Assembly: GCA_030248225.1 (NCBI GenBank)
Contig: JASANE010029376.1
Coordinates: 124,001 to 188,000 of the forward strand
Direction: 5' to 3'
Length of the DNA stretch: 64,000 nt
From: Trileptium ribeirensis
Taxonomy: Eukaryota > Nematoda > Enoplea > Enoplida > Thoracostomopsidae
In this document: positions 15,101 through 30,100 of the stretch, one piece after another
Numbering within the stretch: position 1 is the first letter of the stretch
Layout of the letters: the number at the start of each line of letters is the position of its first letter
Notes under the pieces: model-generated
Told to the model about the DNA's origin: nothing
Seen by the model: the letters and a program-made list of their open reading frames with translations, nothing else
Database searches by the model: none
Position numbers and translations under genes: made by a program

Positions 15101-18100
15101 ACGAAAGCAGAATATACTCGAAAAGAGAATGAAAATAAAATTTTAAGTACTTGTTATAAATATTGAAATTCAAATGTATTCAAATGCGCTACAAATCAAA
15201 ATGAGTGCAATTACACCGACCAGCTCAGCTACGCCTAGTCTGTAAACACACTAAGTTTCTGTCGAATAAATAGTATTCCAAATTTTAGCTCACACCTCCC
15301 TGTTAATAAAAATTTTACCTTAGGACTTCCTTATTTTCTTTCTCTGTATTTCACATAACAATCTTAACTTAAAATGGGTACTAACAGAATAAGCCATAAA
15401 ACAGAATAGGAACCAAACAATACAATGTTCACCCATACAATATGAGTACGAGCTCTTCCAGTTACATACCTCCACTGCGTAAGATACAGCAGCACGGTAT
15501 TAAGCAACAGAATACATTCAGATTGAGCGGAAGTCGCTATATTGTATTTTGACTCGATTTCAAAACACTTCGCCAATTGTATTTCAAATGCCTTCATAAA
15601 AACACAGGATTACTGAACAAAATGCAGTTAAATCAAGCAAATTTTCGGCCTGCTTTACTTCTACATATTAAACAATGTGTTATTTTATGTAAGCAAAACT
15701 TGCTAAATTAGCCTTAAAATATTAGGAGAAACTTTATCTGCCTAGAATACAATAATTGCAGTGCAAATTTCTTATAATAATTATATGTTTCAGAATAACT
15801 AGGTTTTTACAATACTATAAAATATACCTTTACAAGCGTAAAATACGTCAAAAACCATCATCGTGTAACTCTTCTTTGCAATAGCGACAGCTCTACTGAA
15901 TAAGTAAGAAGATGCTTCAAAACATCAACTATCAGACCAACATAACACAAACCTTAATAATGTCCCATTTGCTCTGATGAACTCTGCGTAATATTGTGGC
16001 AAGACATAATGGTAAAAAAGCTGAATTATTATCGTCGTGGCTACACCCGCTTCTGTCCTGCAAAGAATTTTGTTGCTGCTCACGCGACGGAGACGCTAGC
16101 GGCTGTTGCTGTTGCTGTCGGCCCGCTACCAAAGCTTTCGCATTGCCAGCTATTGAAACATTTATTGCTAGCGTCACTAGTCCAGCATGTTTGATGAGCA
16201 CACACATAAGCAGTCTGTAATAAAATTTCGGTCAAATTATCTAGTCAATAACTGTGTATATCAGTTATAATACAGCCCATATGGATAACTGATAAAGAAA
16301 CAGAATAAGGAGATACGTGATAAGAAACACAAATTGACAAGCTGTTGCGCAGTTTAAAAAGATTTTCAACTCGGATTAACAAATTTGTTGTTTAATAATA
16401 ATAAAACCTTAGCGCGGTAAGGATTGAAATAACTAAAAATGGCTAGTTATTTAAAACTATAATACATCTAAAACACGAATTTTCGAATTAAGAAAAATGA
16501 ATATTCTAAATTCTCAGAGAACCACTAATTTTAACAGTTGTTCACACAAATAATCAATAGTTACCTGGTGACGTTGGATAAATTAAGGGGGTAGGGAAGG
16601 ATTTAATTTTTTGGTTGCGCCTAGTTCGCACTGCCTTTTGGGATCCACTTGATTGACTTCCTGGTAGATTTGTTGACATAAAAATTACAATATTTTCTAA
16701 TGTGCTTCTAAAGCATAATTTCAGAATTTATGCAAAAAATAATTAAATAGCTTTTAGCCTCAATCGGAGACATCTTAGTGTTTTGGGGCCATTTGCACGC
16801 TTCTTCGACGCCATGCATTGGAAAAAGTCGACACTAACTTTTACATCTAAAAACCTTGGAGTTCAAGTTCTTTGGCGCCATTTTATATGTTTGAAATATC
16901 TAACGCCTCTTAGTTGCAAAGTATGGAGAACCATGCTTCATGTTCATGCCTCCAGAAAATACTTTTAACGAATGAAAACGCGAGATATAATATACCATTA
17001 GTGTGGTAGATTGGACCATTTCAATTACATTCGTTGGAGTATCTGGCATATTTACAGTAAAATTTCCAGTACTGTCGTCTGGTACCATGACTTCGATCAT
17101 ACACCATGGTAACATTATTTAAAAGTTTGACGAGAAAATGAGAGAAGTAAATATCATTAATGTTTTTAGCTTTAAGAACAGTTTCGTCATATAAACCTTC
17201 AGTTAGATTTATAGGCGAGTCTGTTAATAAATTAAAACTTTAATACATGAATCCTTTGGAATGCCCAACGTCTGCAAGCAACGGGCGAAAGGAGTTTTTG
17301 CTCTGTCCCGTCAACCATGAAAAGCTCGAAACATAATGATATAATGGCAAAACTGAATGCATGTATTTACCGCCCCATTTCTTCTAATGCAACGTTCAAT
17401 TCCGGAGGAAGCGGTAGCAAGTTTTGTGAAATATATGCTTCGGCAACTTCAATAAACCATCCCGCGGCACAGCTGCTGTTTGAATCGGCAGTATAATTGT
17501 TTTCGGTTTCACAGTTTTGTCCGTTGACTTCACATATGCCAAAATTCCCGGTAGCCAAGGAGGACAGAAAGTCACGTTGTATTAGCATCGAGTCCGTTAT
17601 TGGTTTCAGTGGCAGCTGATACACTGAGTCAGATAGCGAAAGCAGTTCTACAATAACAAAAACTAGGTTAAGCTAGATAGTGGAACCTCACTGAATTTTT
17701 AATTAAATATTCATAATATACATTATATCAGGATTAATCGGAATTTAGATATTTAAAATTGCATAGAATACAAAAAATGCAATTGCCATCGCATCCGATA
17801 GGCATGACAGTGTCGCATAGTGATTCACACCCTGTTTTCGAGCTGCAATTGTGTTTAATAACAATAAAACCTATCTGCCTTAATTTCGCCAAACTAGCAA
17901 AATTAATAAACGTGGGGAACCCCCACTTGGCAACTGTATGAAACTGAAAGTAGTTGGGGCAGTAGCGCCAAAAATACGTATTTCTGCGATCCGGACTTCA
18001 TTTTACTTTAGGGTTTTGTCATAAATAGTAGAAATAAAAGCACTAATATTGAGTTTTGTTAAAACTGTTTCTTTTTAGGACTATGAATTCTGAGGTGACC

Positions 18101-21100
18101 TAAGAATACTTGGAGGGCTGGAGGGAAGCCAAAATTAACCTGGTAGGTATGATATGAGCAGGAAAAATATTGGGAGGAGGTCGAAAATCCTGGTACGTGT
18201 AAAACTACGCAAATTTATCGTTGCAAGGCAAAAATTAGGTCTGCTTTTCGATATATATATAACTAAAAACCCCTAAATTTTTACAGTGGGGGGGGCTAAA
18301 AATATAACTGCCGTCAATATATACATAAGGCTTCCCTAAAAGTGTGATTATTATACGGTAAGTCAGCTATTTACGCTGTTGTCGCGTTTTTCAGTCCATC
18401 AATGTTAGTTGGGGTCACTGTGTTCGGTCTTGGAGAAACCGAATTTCTCGAATAATTGCAAAAAAGCATATCAAAAATGAAAAGTCACGCAGAATAGCAC
18501 CTCGGAGGACCGGAGAGACATGTACCGGGGAAATGCCAAAACATTTATATAGGCCAGAAATTCCACCCTTTCCCAAGCAAAAAAACAAGTCCATTATCTT
18601 TTAATAAGTAATGATTCCGAGTTCGGGTGCCCAACCCCCATTTTTTTCGCAGTTATAGAGCAAGTACCTGACCCCTGTGGTATTTCTACTTATGCCCCAA
18701 TTAAATTTACACAATTACATCTAGCATTATTCAATATAATCCATTTCGATTAAAACTACAAGGAACAAATAATGTAATAATGTCCTTTTACGGGCATGAA
18801 AAAGAAACGTCTGATAGATGTTATTGGGAAAGAACATAATGCTGGTAAAATGTAATTAACTGGCTGTGCAAAACAGGTTTTCTGGTGAAAAATGCTATCT
18901 CACCCATAATGAAAAACTGAACTATTGATATACTGGCTAAATGCGTCAAGGCAAGCAACCGTTTTACTTTGACAAGTGCACTTAATTGCTGGAGACATGT
19001 CGTTGGTCGTTGTAGTGAAAAAAACACTGCACTGTTTCTAATTTAGCATGGTATGCAATTGTGTATTGGGCTTGGTGTCATGACCCCAAATCTATATGGG
19101 CACAGCGGTAGAAAAATGCGCTTTATACCAGGGATTTGTGGTTTCTCACAGATAAACCACAATTTCGAGATGTAGTGATGGCTAAAATTTCTAGACACGA
19201 TTCCAGTAGAATCGATATTACTTAAACAAAAGTAGGGATAATTCTAACATAAAATTTAATTTGACTAAGATCAAATCACAAATTATTGCAACAGAAATCA
19301 GTAAAATCAGTTAATACAGATATAGTTTTCTTAATTGTCATAAAACAATTCCATTTACAATAATTATTTATTATACAATAATTATTTTAGTTTAAGTGGC
19401 TATCAGGCAGCTTTAGGTAGAAATAAATTTAAGGAAAATAACATTCTTAAACAACTGTAAATCCTGCTCTAATGTATTAAAGTCAGCTCATTTATATTAT
19501 TGAAACGGAGCGACGAAACGAGCAGTCTCCACTGAGAGCAACAGGGGAAAATCGTGAAAATTTTTTGTCTGTCGCTGTCATTCATAATTCATTTTCGGAT
19601 AGACGGATTTCGGCAATTTTTTTTGTTCTATAGCAAAAATGACGACGTGCCCTTTAGTTGAACGTGATCAGCTCTGACACCATCTTCCGGATCAAAATGG
19701 CAAAAACAGGTTTTTAAAGATTCTCTGCCAAATGTGGTCCTACGGGCAGTCTTTCGCAGCCCTTATATCACGACACCAGTTTCGCATTAAAAAAGACCTT
19801 AAATCAATAATTACTAGCAACTCTCAAGCAAGGGTGAAACGGCGCTAGCGTGGTTTCGTTTTTTAATTTTTTTGTTTAATCACCTGTAACAGTCTGTGTT
19901 TGATTAATATGCCATCCTAAAACCTCTTGAACCCTGAACCCATTGAAAGCCATAAAATCTCGTCGACCCTAAAACCGCCGAAAACAACTGTCAACGCATC
20001 AGGTATTTGTGCTGGACTCTTAATAACCAAGCTCGTATTCAGCCTACCGGAAAATATATATCGACAATCATTGATGACATATACGCAATACGTAACCAAA
20101 TAACTGATGACAGTATATATTCTGGAAATCGGGTTCATTGACCCTAAAACACTTGAAATCCTCAATACAGGAAAACCTCTGTTATAGGTTATTTTTGATG
20201 ACATGTATCAAACCACAGATGACCGATTATTTTCTGGAAATCAGGTTTATTTATCAAAACCCCAATTAAAACGTCTGAAAAGCTATAAAATACTCGTCTG
20301 GACTCTAGATAACCAAACCATCGTATTCAGCATATTGAAAACCTATAAAACAATTCATGATGACCTCAACGAAATACGCAACCAAACACCTAAAGAGAGA
20401 CTATATTCTGGAAATCTCGCTCATTGAGCTTAAACCTATTAAAACCCATGAAATGTCACGAAATATGCACCGTAGACGCTAGATAACCGACTCATTGTAT
20501 TCAACTTTAAGAAATATATACCTATTATATATAGACCATTCTTCATGCCATGCACGCAATACATAACCAGACAAATGAAAAAGTACTGCATTTTGGAAAT
20601 CGGGTTCGCCGACCAGAAAACACTTGAAACCCCCCAAAAAGAAATAATATACTCAAGCTCGACTCTACATATCAAAACCTTCGTATTCAATATTCTCGAT
20701 AATCTAATAGGCACTCAGGTAAAAACATGCAATAACACGGCGAAATTCGCAAAATCGCTATTTCTTTCAAAGGGTCGACGAATCATATTCGAGCATACAA
20801 CGTCCAAGGGACTGGTCCCACAGTGATGATGTAAGTCCCTATAAGCTGATTCTGATAAGTGGTCTCATTTTTCGATGTGAAGCCTGCATTGCGAGATATG
20901 GCTGCGAAAGACTGGTACCCGTCCGGCTAGATTTGGCGAAGACCTATCGGAGCTGCTCGTGTTCAACTACAGAGCACATGTTACTGAAAAAATTACTTTT
21001 GCTATCAAATAAAAAATTTACCTAAATCCATTCATTCGAAGATGAGTTATCGATAAGAAAAACAGACAAAAAGAAATTTTCACGATTTTTGCCACAATGC

Positions 21101-24100
21101 TCTGAGTGGAAACTCCACTCGCTTCGCTCGCTCCGTTTCAATTACGAAATTTTCCAGAACCAAATTTTGTTCTGTAACACTTAAGGCCATAGTTTTGACA
21201 TATTATGAGTTTCGAAAATGTGCCACATCCTAAGCATCCTTTTGTTCCCTAGAAACTCACTGTAAAATACCACCCCTACTCATAAAAAACACCTCGCCCG
21301 ACCATCATAAAGAGTACCTAGGGGAACCGTCCCAAAACTACCATGCCCTCAAAAAATCCCAATACCTCTATGTATATGTCCCAAAATTGATAACACCCCA
21401 GGTGTGTCTTTTAAGCATTAGAGTGAATTATATCAGTAAATCTAAAATACATGACCTAAATTATATGTAACAGATCCATGCTGGATCGTTACGAGATAGA
21501 TTAATCCCGACGACAGCATAATGGACATCATTTACGAATTTTGGTCATCAAACCGCGTTAGAACTAAACCACCAAAGATATTGCTTTTGAAGAAATTGAA
21601 GCCATTTCCGCGCATTAACATGTGTCCAGAAGAGGCTCAGAATTCGCAAATTTCACTGTATGAGTTAGGTCCCGTGTTGATCTCATTGTATGCAGAAACT
21701 GGTCGCTTGTCACCTTACTTATGGTCGTTATACGTATCGTTGATCATAGGTCGTTATATAACCGGTACGTATTGCAAACCATGAATCGCTATACTCAACA
21801 CTCTCGCTATGTACTTAGGTATTTTCCAGTACTTGGGTCTGCACCGCCGATGTTTGCTTTATCACCACTGGTCGATATTAGTAATTAATTATGATCACAT
21901 GTTCACCGTATTATTGTTGTTATTCCTCTATTGCTGTTGTTATACCGATTCCTATATAACCAATTGTACTTGCCATAAAGCCACCCAGTTATATACTTGA
22001 TTTGTATCATGTTACCAAGAACATATCGATTGCTATATACTCGATTTACACCATTGTTCATGCGTGTAACTGATATTACATTACACACTAAATTACACAC
22101 AGTATACCATCGTTACCATATATATATATTCATATATATATGAATGAATGAATGACAGCAGGAGGGGTTAATGTAATCTTGTTGGACCCTAGGTCCTTTC
22201 CGGCACCCCAATCTATTTGGAGAATCTAAAGTCTTATCCTATTCCAGAAACCTATTAGTTGGGTCAATTTTAATTGAGAGCCTTGGGAGCTATCCAAAAT
22301 TCCATGCACAAACAATTTCAACCTTAAATCTCTTAGTTTACTGCATTCAAAAGTCAAATGTTTTGCAGTCTCCAAATCTTTACCACACCTTCTACACTTG
22401 TCATCGCCTTCAATCTTAAGAGTTTTCAAATGTTTCATAAAATTGCCGTGCCCAGTAAATACAGTACTCGCCAAAAATGACCGTCGCATTTCGAGCGAGC
22501 GAGTTCGAGCGAGTCGCGAGCGAGTCTCGAGCGAGTCGCGAGCGAGTGGCTCGCTCGAGATTTCGCAACTATTTAAATTAATAGAAAATTCTATTTTTAG
22601 AACAAATTTATTTCGAGCGAGTCGCGAGCGAGTCTCGAGCGAGTCGCGAGCGAGTGTCGAGCGAGTCGCGAGCGAGCGACAGTCATTTTTGGCGGGTACT
22701 GTAACTGCACTGCAATTCTCATTCTGTCTTTATTCAATTTCCAAAGAAACATGGATTTTCTTTTATCAATTTCTTTAAAGAATCATCTAGTTTGCAAGCA
22801 ATTGTTTCCATCGCGCCACTTTGACTGACGGTCCCTATATGAACAATCTTTTAAGAAAGTCTTAACAATTGTATTACTTATAGGAATACAAGGTTCGGGA
22901 CCTACAAACGCAGTGTCCGATCCATTATTCGCCAGCCTATCAGCCATTTCATTCCCAAACAATCCAGCATGTCCTTTGATCCAACCTAGTTTCTAGATGT
23001 TCCTATTACCAACTCTATTAAGATGCTTTATGCATTCTAGCATGCACCAAGACCTGATTCGGGAATTATCTAATGGCTTAAGTGCAGCCTGACTCGCTAA
23101 AAATAGTGATACTTTTGTTCCTAAATTTCTTTTCTTCCAGAATTTCTGCGCATCTGCATATAGCAGTAACCTCTGCCTGAAAAACAGTTGCATGTCTGCC
23201 AAGTGGGATGAATAGTGATACTTTATTTGAAATAAAAACACCCCCACCACAACTCCTTTCATTACCCATGTTAATCGCCGACCCGTCCGAGTAACATACT
23301 ATTTCAGTACTTTCCACACAGTCGATCACAGACATATATAACTGCGTTGTCATGATTGTATTGATTTCATTGTACCCATGTTGTTTGCTGTAGCCATTAA
23401 GGCACATAGCTATATACCATTTATAGTATTTCTGATGGTATTTTCATGATTGCCGTTGTAATTTGTTGTACCCTTGATATATACGCAATTGTCTATATAT
23501 GTCAGTTCATGCGTAATCGTTCATATTCTGGTCGATTGTTGGATTGGAATTGCTGATTTTGTGCATATTTTATTATAGGTATGATTAGTAGGGTTTGGCG
23601 AGCTCTTGCCATCCCCGAACCGCGAACGGATAGGACCGTACGACTCCCGCAACCACCTCAAATTGTTAGCAAAATTGCTTTACCCCGCGCGATAGGACGA
23701 AGAGAAAATTTAGTCCGACTTGCAGAGAATATTTGGCCGTGACGGTACCGAGTTGCAATTGTCCTCACAAGTGAGGAGCACAAAAAGAAATTGCTGTTCG
23801 CCCTATACCTAACAGCAAAGTAGTAAAATTTCTGAAATCTGTAGGTTAAATTTGCCGATATTAAATTTACCAGTGTTGAGGTTAAGAAAATACACTAATA
23901 AATTGTAAAGATAAATAAATTATCAGCTACCAGCGTTCATTTTCGCTGGCTAAGTTAGGTGATAAAATGTCAATTCCGAATGTTCTCCGAATGCTCAGAA
24001 TGCGGCTACGGTCCGTAACTCAGGAACCGTCCAGAAACCGTTAATAAAGGGCTGAATATTTTTGATACAGAATTCGTCGAACTTTACAATGAGGCTGGTC

Positions 24101-27100
24101 CCGTGGGTATCCGATCAGGATCCACGGAATTAGTAAGAAATCACTATATACACCCCTGAAAATTGAATAAAAACAGTACTTTACATTTAATTCGACATTT
24201 CGACGAATGCACCAACATACAAGTGTACTAGTCGGTAGTGGAACTACATTTGTGAGCAGAGCTTGGGCTGTGGCATTACGAATGTACTCAATTTTATGTT
24301 CTTGTAACTACATTGCATAGGGCATAGGGCTTTATCATTGGTAAAAATATTATATTTGAATTCTTCGACACAAAACCCTATAATGGTTTGATCGAAACGA
24401 TTCTAAATCAATAAATAACACAAATATTGCAAAATTCTCTATTTTAGCTGCATAAGCTTAACTAATTAGCTAATTACTAATTAACCACTCAAACTTTTTA
24501 TTCCCAAATATCAGGTGCACACTCTGGCATAATAGGCTTTCAAACAAAAAAAAAGTTTTTTTAAAATCGGTTCAGTGGTTCTTGAGATCCGTCGGACCGA
24601 ACGAACGAACGAACGGACGGACATCGACCTTTTTACTCCCAGACAGAAAATAAAAACGCTTCGCTTGGCTTCGCCGAATCCGCTCAATAAATGACATTTT
24701 TAATTCCTTGCATCCGAGGCTTTTGTTTGAGCCTGGAATGGACCCGCTGGGCCCACTTTTGGTATAGTACCCCTGAAATTTACGGGAATTTTCCCAGTAA
24801 GCGTGTCACCCATCATTGGATTCTCCTCGTTACATCCGACGTAAAGATATGCTCCTCACCCCACAAAAAGGCAACTACGAACCCGCTAGAGTCATCTAAA
24901 AGCTTCAGTTGTTTATCGAAAACTTCGATTGGCTCGCTCGAGAGCCCAATCTCCCCCTTTTCGTCTGAAAATGGACCTGTCACATATCAAACTATTCGGC
25001 TAGAAGAACCGAGGTCTAATTCGAGGCCCGTTTGGCACTCTGTAGACATTCGAGGGAGTTGGAGCCTTCTTTTCATTATTTGCTCCACGCTTGTTTATTT
25101 AGCAACGTCTTGCTTCAATGGACGCTGATCCCCGAACATAACCTATGTGTTTGTATGTAGGTCTCTATAAGATATATACACACTCTAATATTAAGCTTAC
25201 TAAGTAAATGCATATTTTAATGTTAAGCTTAGCTAGAAGTCAACGGTTACTGGATGTAGCTATGATTCGCCATCCACGCCATAGTACATTCATCTTTTGA
25301 TATATTTGTTAGACAAACAATACTGAATTCGAATAGCACTAACTTCGTCCTGGTGAATCGTATATAGTTGCTTCTTAAGTAAATTAAGTATAAATTTTAT
25401 ATAAATTTAGTTTGAAAATTTGTAATATAAATTAATACGATTTATATTCAAAGTATAGGGAATACGTACATGGAAGTAAAAGAAAGTTCCAGAAACTCTT
25501 CAACAAAGTAGAGGACGAGCTATGGATTGTGCGAAAGATTTATCTTGTTATATCAGTTGAATCAGCATGAGCTTTATATAAATTTAGTATAATTTATTCT
25601 GTTTTTCCTATAAAGTTTATATTAATTTGGTACCTGACTGAAACTTTACTGATAAGAAAATTAACGGTTATGGATTAATTTTAGCTCTGAATGAAGGGCA
25701 TCTCGTCGTAAAAGTGCTGACGAAGCACTTCTAGCTTAAAAGTTTGATAAACTAGCACAGTTAACGACGCTATAAATCTTCTAAATTGGCGTCGGTATTT
25801 CCTTTGGAGTAGTGCCGCTGATTGTAGAGTTCCATTGTATTTCAGCTACGAATTTCGAGACTCTGGTCTCAATTACTTTGTTTCTTATTGGTTAAGAACA
25901 AGAAAAGCAGTCGAGGTCAGCTGCCCCGACAAAATTAGCGAGTTCAGTCTGACTTCGGCAGCGAAGAGATCAGCCGATTCTACTACCCGACTCTCTCGCT
26001 TTATTAGTAGTTAATAGTTTCACACTTTCTACTTTTTCTTACGCTTTCCCTTAATCCCTTAATTTTACGTTGGCTTTCCGCTGGAGTGGTCGCGCCTATG
26101 GATGTGGATGGATGACGAAGGAGTAAGTATGTGAAGTAGCCCTGGTTTAGCGATAGTGGAAAGACCTAGCATATAGCGTAGAAGAAAATTTTGGTAATTG
26201 CTGACCATTTCAGGCACGTTTAGCACTCTATTTCCTTTGTCCATCCTCCACGGCGGTCCGACTCCCCGTGGTTAAGCTTCCACAAATTTTTTTACATCAA
26301 GCCGAAGTCATGCTGAACCTCTTTGAGAACGTCCTTAACTAACATGAAGAATGTCCTTAACTTAATTCCAGTTTTCTCGAAACTTCTACCATCACCTTTA
26401 TATAAACCTTATTTGAAGTTAATATAAATTCGCAATCAAAATTTAAATTGTAAGTTGTTTGCTTAAGAAATATGAAGAAGAATCAAGCTGGCCTTTATGG
26501 GAAACAATAAATACATACGCTGGGCGTTCACATCCAGCTAATTTAATTTAAAATTTTATATAAATTTTATTCGCTTATAAATTTGTTTGTATATTTTTCT
26601 GTAAAACTACATATAAACATGTATGGTTACTTATTCGGCGATCAGCGTCCGCAGAAACAAGACGCTGCTTAAATAAACAAACAAGAGCAAAGGAATTAGG
26701 AAGAGGATCCCACTCCCTCAGTGATTACGAAAGTGCCAAACGGGTCTCGGATTCGGACTCAGTTCGTCCATCCGAGCATTTTGATATGTAAAACAGATCC
26801 ATTTTTGGAAGACAAAAAGGGGAAGTGGGCTCTGGGGCGAGCCCATCATAAATTTCAATAGTGATTAACGTGTATTACGCGGCTCCCGCGAATTTGGGTT
26901 GCCTTTTTGTGGGGTGAGGGCAGGGAGTAATCAAAATTCCGGCTCCGCTTCCGCTTCCAGCGAAAATCTTGCTCCGGTTGCGGTTCCGGCAAAGGGCAAA
27001 AACCATACCGGAACCGGAATTCCGGTTTAAAAATTTAGTTTGAAATTTTCCACATTTTCTGCTTCATCTGTGATCCAAACATATGTAATATATATTATAC

Positions 27101-30100
27101 ACTGATCAAGCTCCAATACAACCAAGCAAAAGAAAAGATTAACTAAGCAATTTGCTGTATGAAACGTAAGTAGGGAACATAATTTCAGTAGAAACTTTTT
27201 ATAATAACCTGCAGGATTTGTTAACAAATCAAAGCCATGTCGATGCTTGTAGCAGCTATTTTACACATTCAGAAATCTGTGGGGTACGTTCTAATTAAAC
27301 CGGTCCAACTCGGTAACAGAGTATGGCTTACGCAGAAGTACTTAGGGTATGCTTGGCTAACATAAATTGCGTCAAGCACCAGCCAGTGCGCTTGTAAGCT
27401 TGGTACATCAGTCTAAATTGAACTAACGTTATCTGCAACGTAGCTACAAACTGCTTTCTTGGCAATGACCTGTATTTATTGAAACTGTGCGAGCAGCATC
27501 ACAGGTTGTCTCATCTGTAGCATTCTGATCAGAAATTTATCATCATTATCATTTAACTGACGGGCACTGTTTGTCCAACGCTGGCCTAAACAGTGTCTCT
27601 GACCAATGATCAGAAAATTACCTTCTATCTATTATTTGCTCTTAGAATCTTATAAACCAATAATTTCAAGTTTCCTAAAGAAGAACATGTAACAAACGTA
27701 TGCGTAGTAAAGAGGCGACTGGAGACAGAGCGAAAGTGTGTACTCTACACTCCAAGCTTTGCAAGCTCATTCAATTTGCCGAACTATACGCAATGGCGTA
27801 TAGTGGAAGGCATTTTTGCTATGGGTGTCCAAAAACCGGCATATTGATCGATAAATAAATATTATTAGCTTCCTCAGCCTCTTTAAAGCTTCAGAAAGGC
27901 AATAATAAAATCGCGATACATTATGATTAATGTAAAAGTTATTTTTCATGCATTTTAAATCCACTATACATTCTTTTCTTCCTTCATCTGTTTTACTATA
28001 TATAAATTTCGAAGACCAGGTTCCAGTTCCGGACCTTGTTTAAATGGACGGTTCCGGTTGCTGGTTCCGGTTCCGTAAACTTCGGTTCCGGTTATTCCCT
28101 GGGTGAGGGGTATATTTTTGTGTCGGATTCAGTGAGCGGAATCCAATGATGGATTACACGCCATCGGGGCATAACATCTGCGATTTTCACGGAAAAGTAT
28201 ACCCAAAAGAGTTTTTAATTTGAGATTTCCCAACGGTTCCGGAGTTATGGGCCGGAGCCACAACTTTCAATTCCGGGTATTCGCAATCGACATAACTTTT
28301 TGTGGTCCTCACTCGTGAGGACGGTCATGACGGGTTTCCGTTACGTCACTCTTTCTGCTAAAATGGGGGCGAATTTCGTGGTCCTACCAAACGGGGTAGG
28401 GCAGCTCCTATGTATATCGGGGTGTTCGGGGAGTCGTAGCGTCCCACTTATTCGCGGGTGGGGTATGGCAAGGGCTCGCCAAACTCGAGAGTTCCTACCT
28501 ATAAAATGCACTAATTTCCTATGCGCAAAGTCGATAATTCTTCTCTAAAAATCATCCTAATCAAGAATAGGTTACTCACGGACATATACACCTTAAAGAT
28601 ATAATAAAATATAGCAATAATCATAGAAATAGCATAGAAAATACAACAGAATTATATACAGATATGTGCCTTTATGGCCATCATCAATGAAACGAAATGG
28701 GTATAAATATAGTACGATAAATATATATATATATCAGGGTATAACCGGAACCGTCCATTTAAACCGGATCCGGAACCTGATCTTCGAAATCTGTACATAG
28801 TAAAACAGATGAAGGAAGCAATGCAGATACAGTGGATTTAAAATGTGTTAAAAATAACTTTTACATTAAACTTAATGTATTGTATTGGCACTGTTGCTTT
28901 TCTGGAACTTTAAAGATACTGAGGAAGCTAAATAATGCTTATTATTCGATCAATATGTCTGTTTTTGGACCCCCAGAGCAAAAAATGCCTTCCGCTATAC
29001 ACCCTTGCGTATATTGCGTCAAAATGAATGTGCTTAAAACGCATGGAGCGTAGAATAAACGCTTTCGCTTTGTAAAAGAAACACTTTCGCTTTGTAAAAA
29101 AACACTTTCGCTATGTTTCCAGTCGCCCCCTTTACTACGCATGTTTGTTACAAAACAGTGCACGTCAGTTAGATGATAATGACGATAACTTTCTAATCAG
29201 ACTGATGTAAATGAGACAAACTGTGATACTGCTCGCAGTTTCTCGCTGCGTTGCAGATAACGTTGCTTTACATTAATGTAGACTCATTTACAAAGTTTAC
29301 AAGCGCAGTGCTGGTACTTGCAATTTATGTTAGCCAAGCTTACGCTAAGTACTTTTACGTAATCCATACTCTGTTACCGAGTGGACCGGTTTATTTCGAG
29401 CATACCCCGCAGACTTCTGAATGTACAAAATAGCTGCTAGAAGCATCGACCTGACTGTCAACAGGTTAACATAAAAATTCCTGCTGAAATTATGTGTTTT
29501 AATTACGTTTCACACTGTAAATTGCTGAGATAATCTTTTCTTTTGCTTGATTATATTGGAACTTGGTCATTGTCTATATATTAAATAATGTTTGGAACAC
29601 AGATGAAACAAAATGTGAAAAAATTTTACAAAAATTTTTAAACAGGAATTCCGGTTCCGGTATGGTTTTTGCCCTTTGCCGGAACCGCGACCGGAACACG
29701 ATTTTCGCCGGAACCGGAATTCCGGTTATTCCCTGATATATATATATATATGGTTACAACAATACACATACGATTAAGGGTACAAATCAGATATGCGGAA
29801 CTAGTACAGTCATATTACAAATTACCAATTCAAATATGTATGTAAAAGAATAATAGTGCAAATGGGTAGATAACAATCAATACATTCATGTTACGGCGAC
29901 ATTTAACGATTATATCAATAGGTGCCGTTATGGCAAAACGAACGATATGGTACGACAAAAGTAACAACAGTAATAATGTACAAGTCATATACGTCAATGG
30001 GTGCCGTTATGGCAATGCAAACGATATGTAATATGACAAACAACAGCAATGACAATACAACACTTATCCATTCCTGAAACAGTAACGATACCCGTTTCGA

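Noticed and set aside
15820..15890. Alternative exon reading AVAIAKKSYTMMVFDVFYAC, with an alternative frame in 15,953-16,214
   Set aside because: It needs a second frame and a weak acceptor in the next exon. The continuous frame from exon 24 straight to exon 25 is simpler and stays in phase.
15955..16207. Signal peptide on exon 24 starting at the ATG near 16,207
   Set aside because: The hydrophobic part continues a helix from the acceptor side and the frame is open before the ATG; more likely internal.
24691..25128. 145-codon frame in TE-A copy 1
   Set aside because: The matching parts of copies 2, 3 and 4 do not keep this frame open, and composition is not protein-like.
28300..28548. Frame over the TE-A hairpin region, also at 62,116-62,388 and 41,150-41,368
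   Set aside because: Copies favour different frames and show stops, so the similarity reflects the repeat DNA and not protein conservation.
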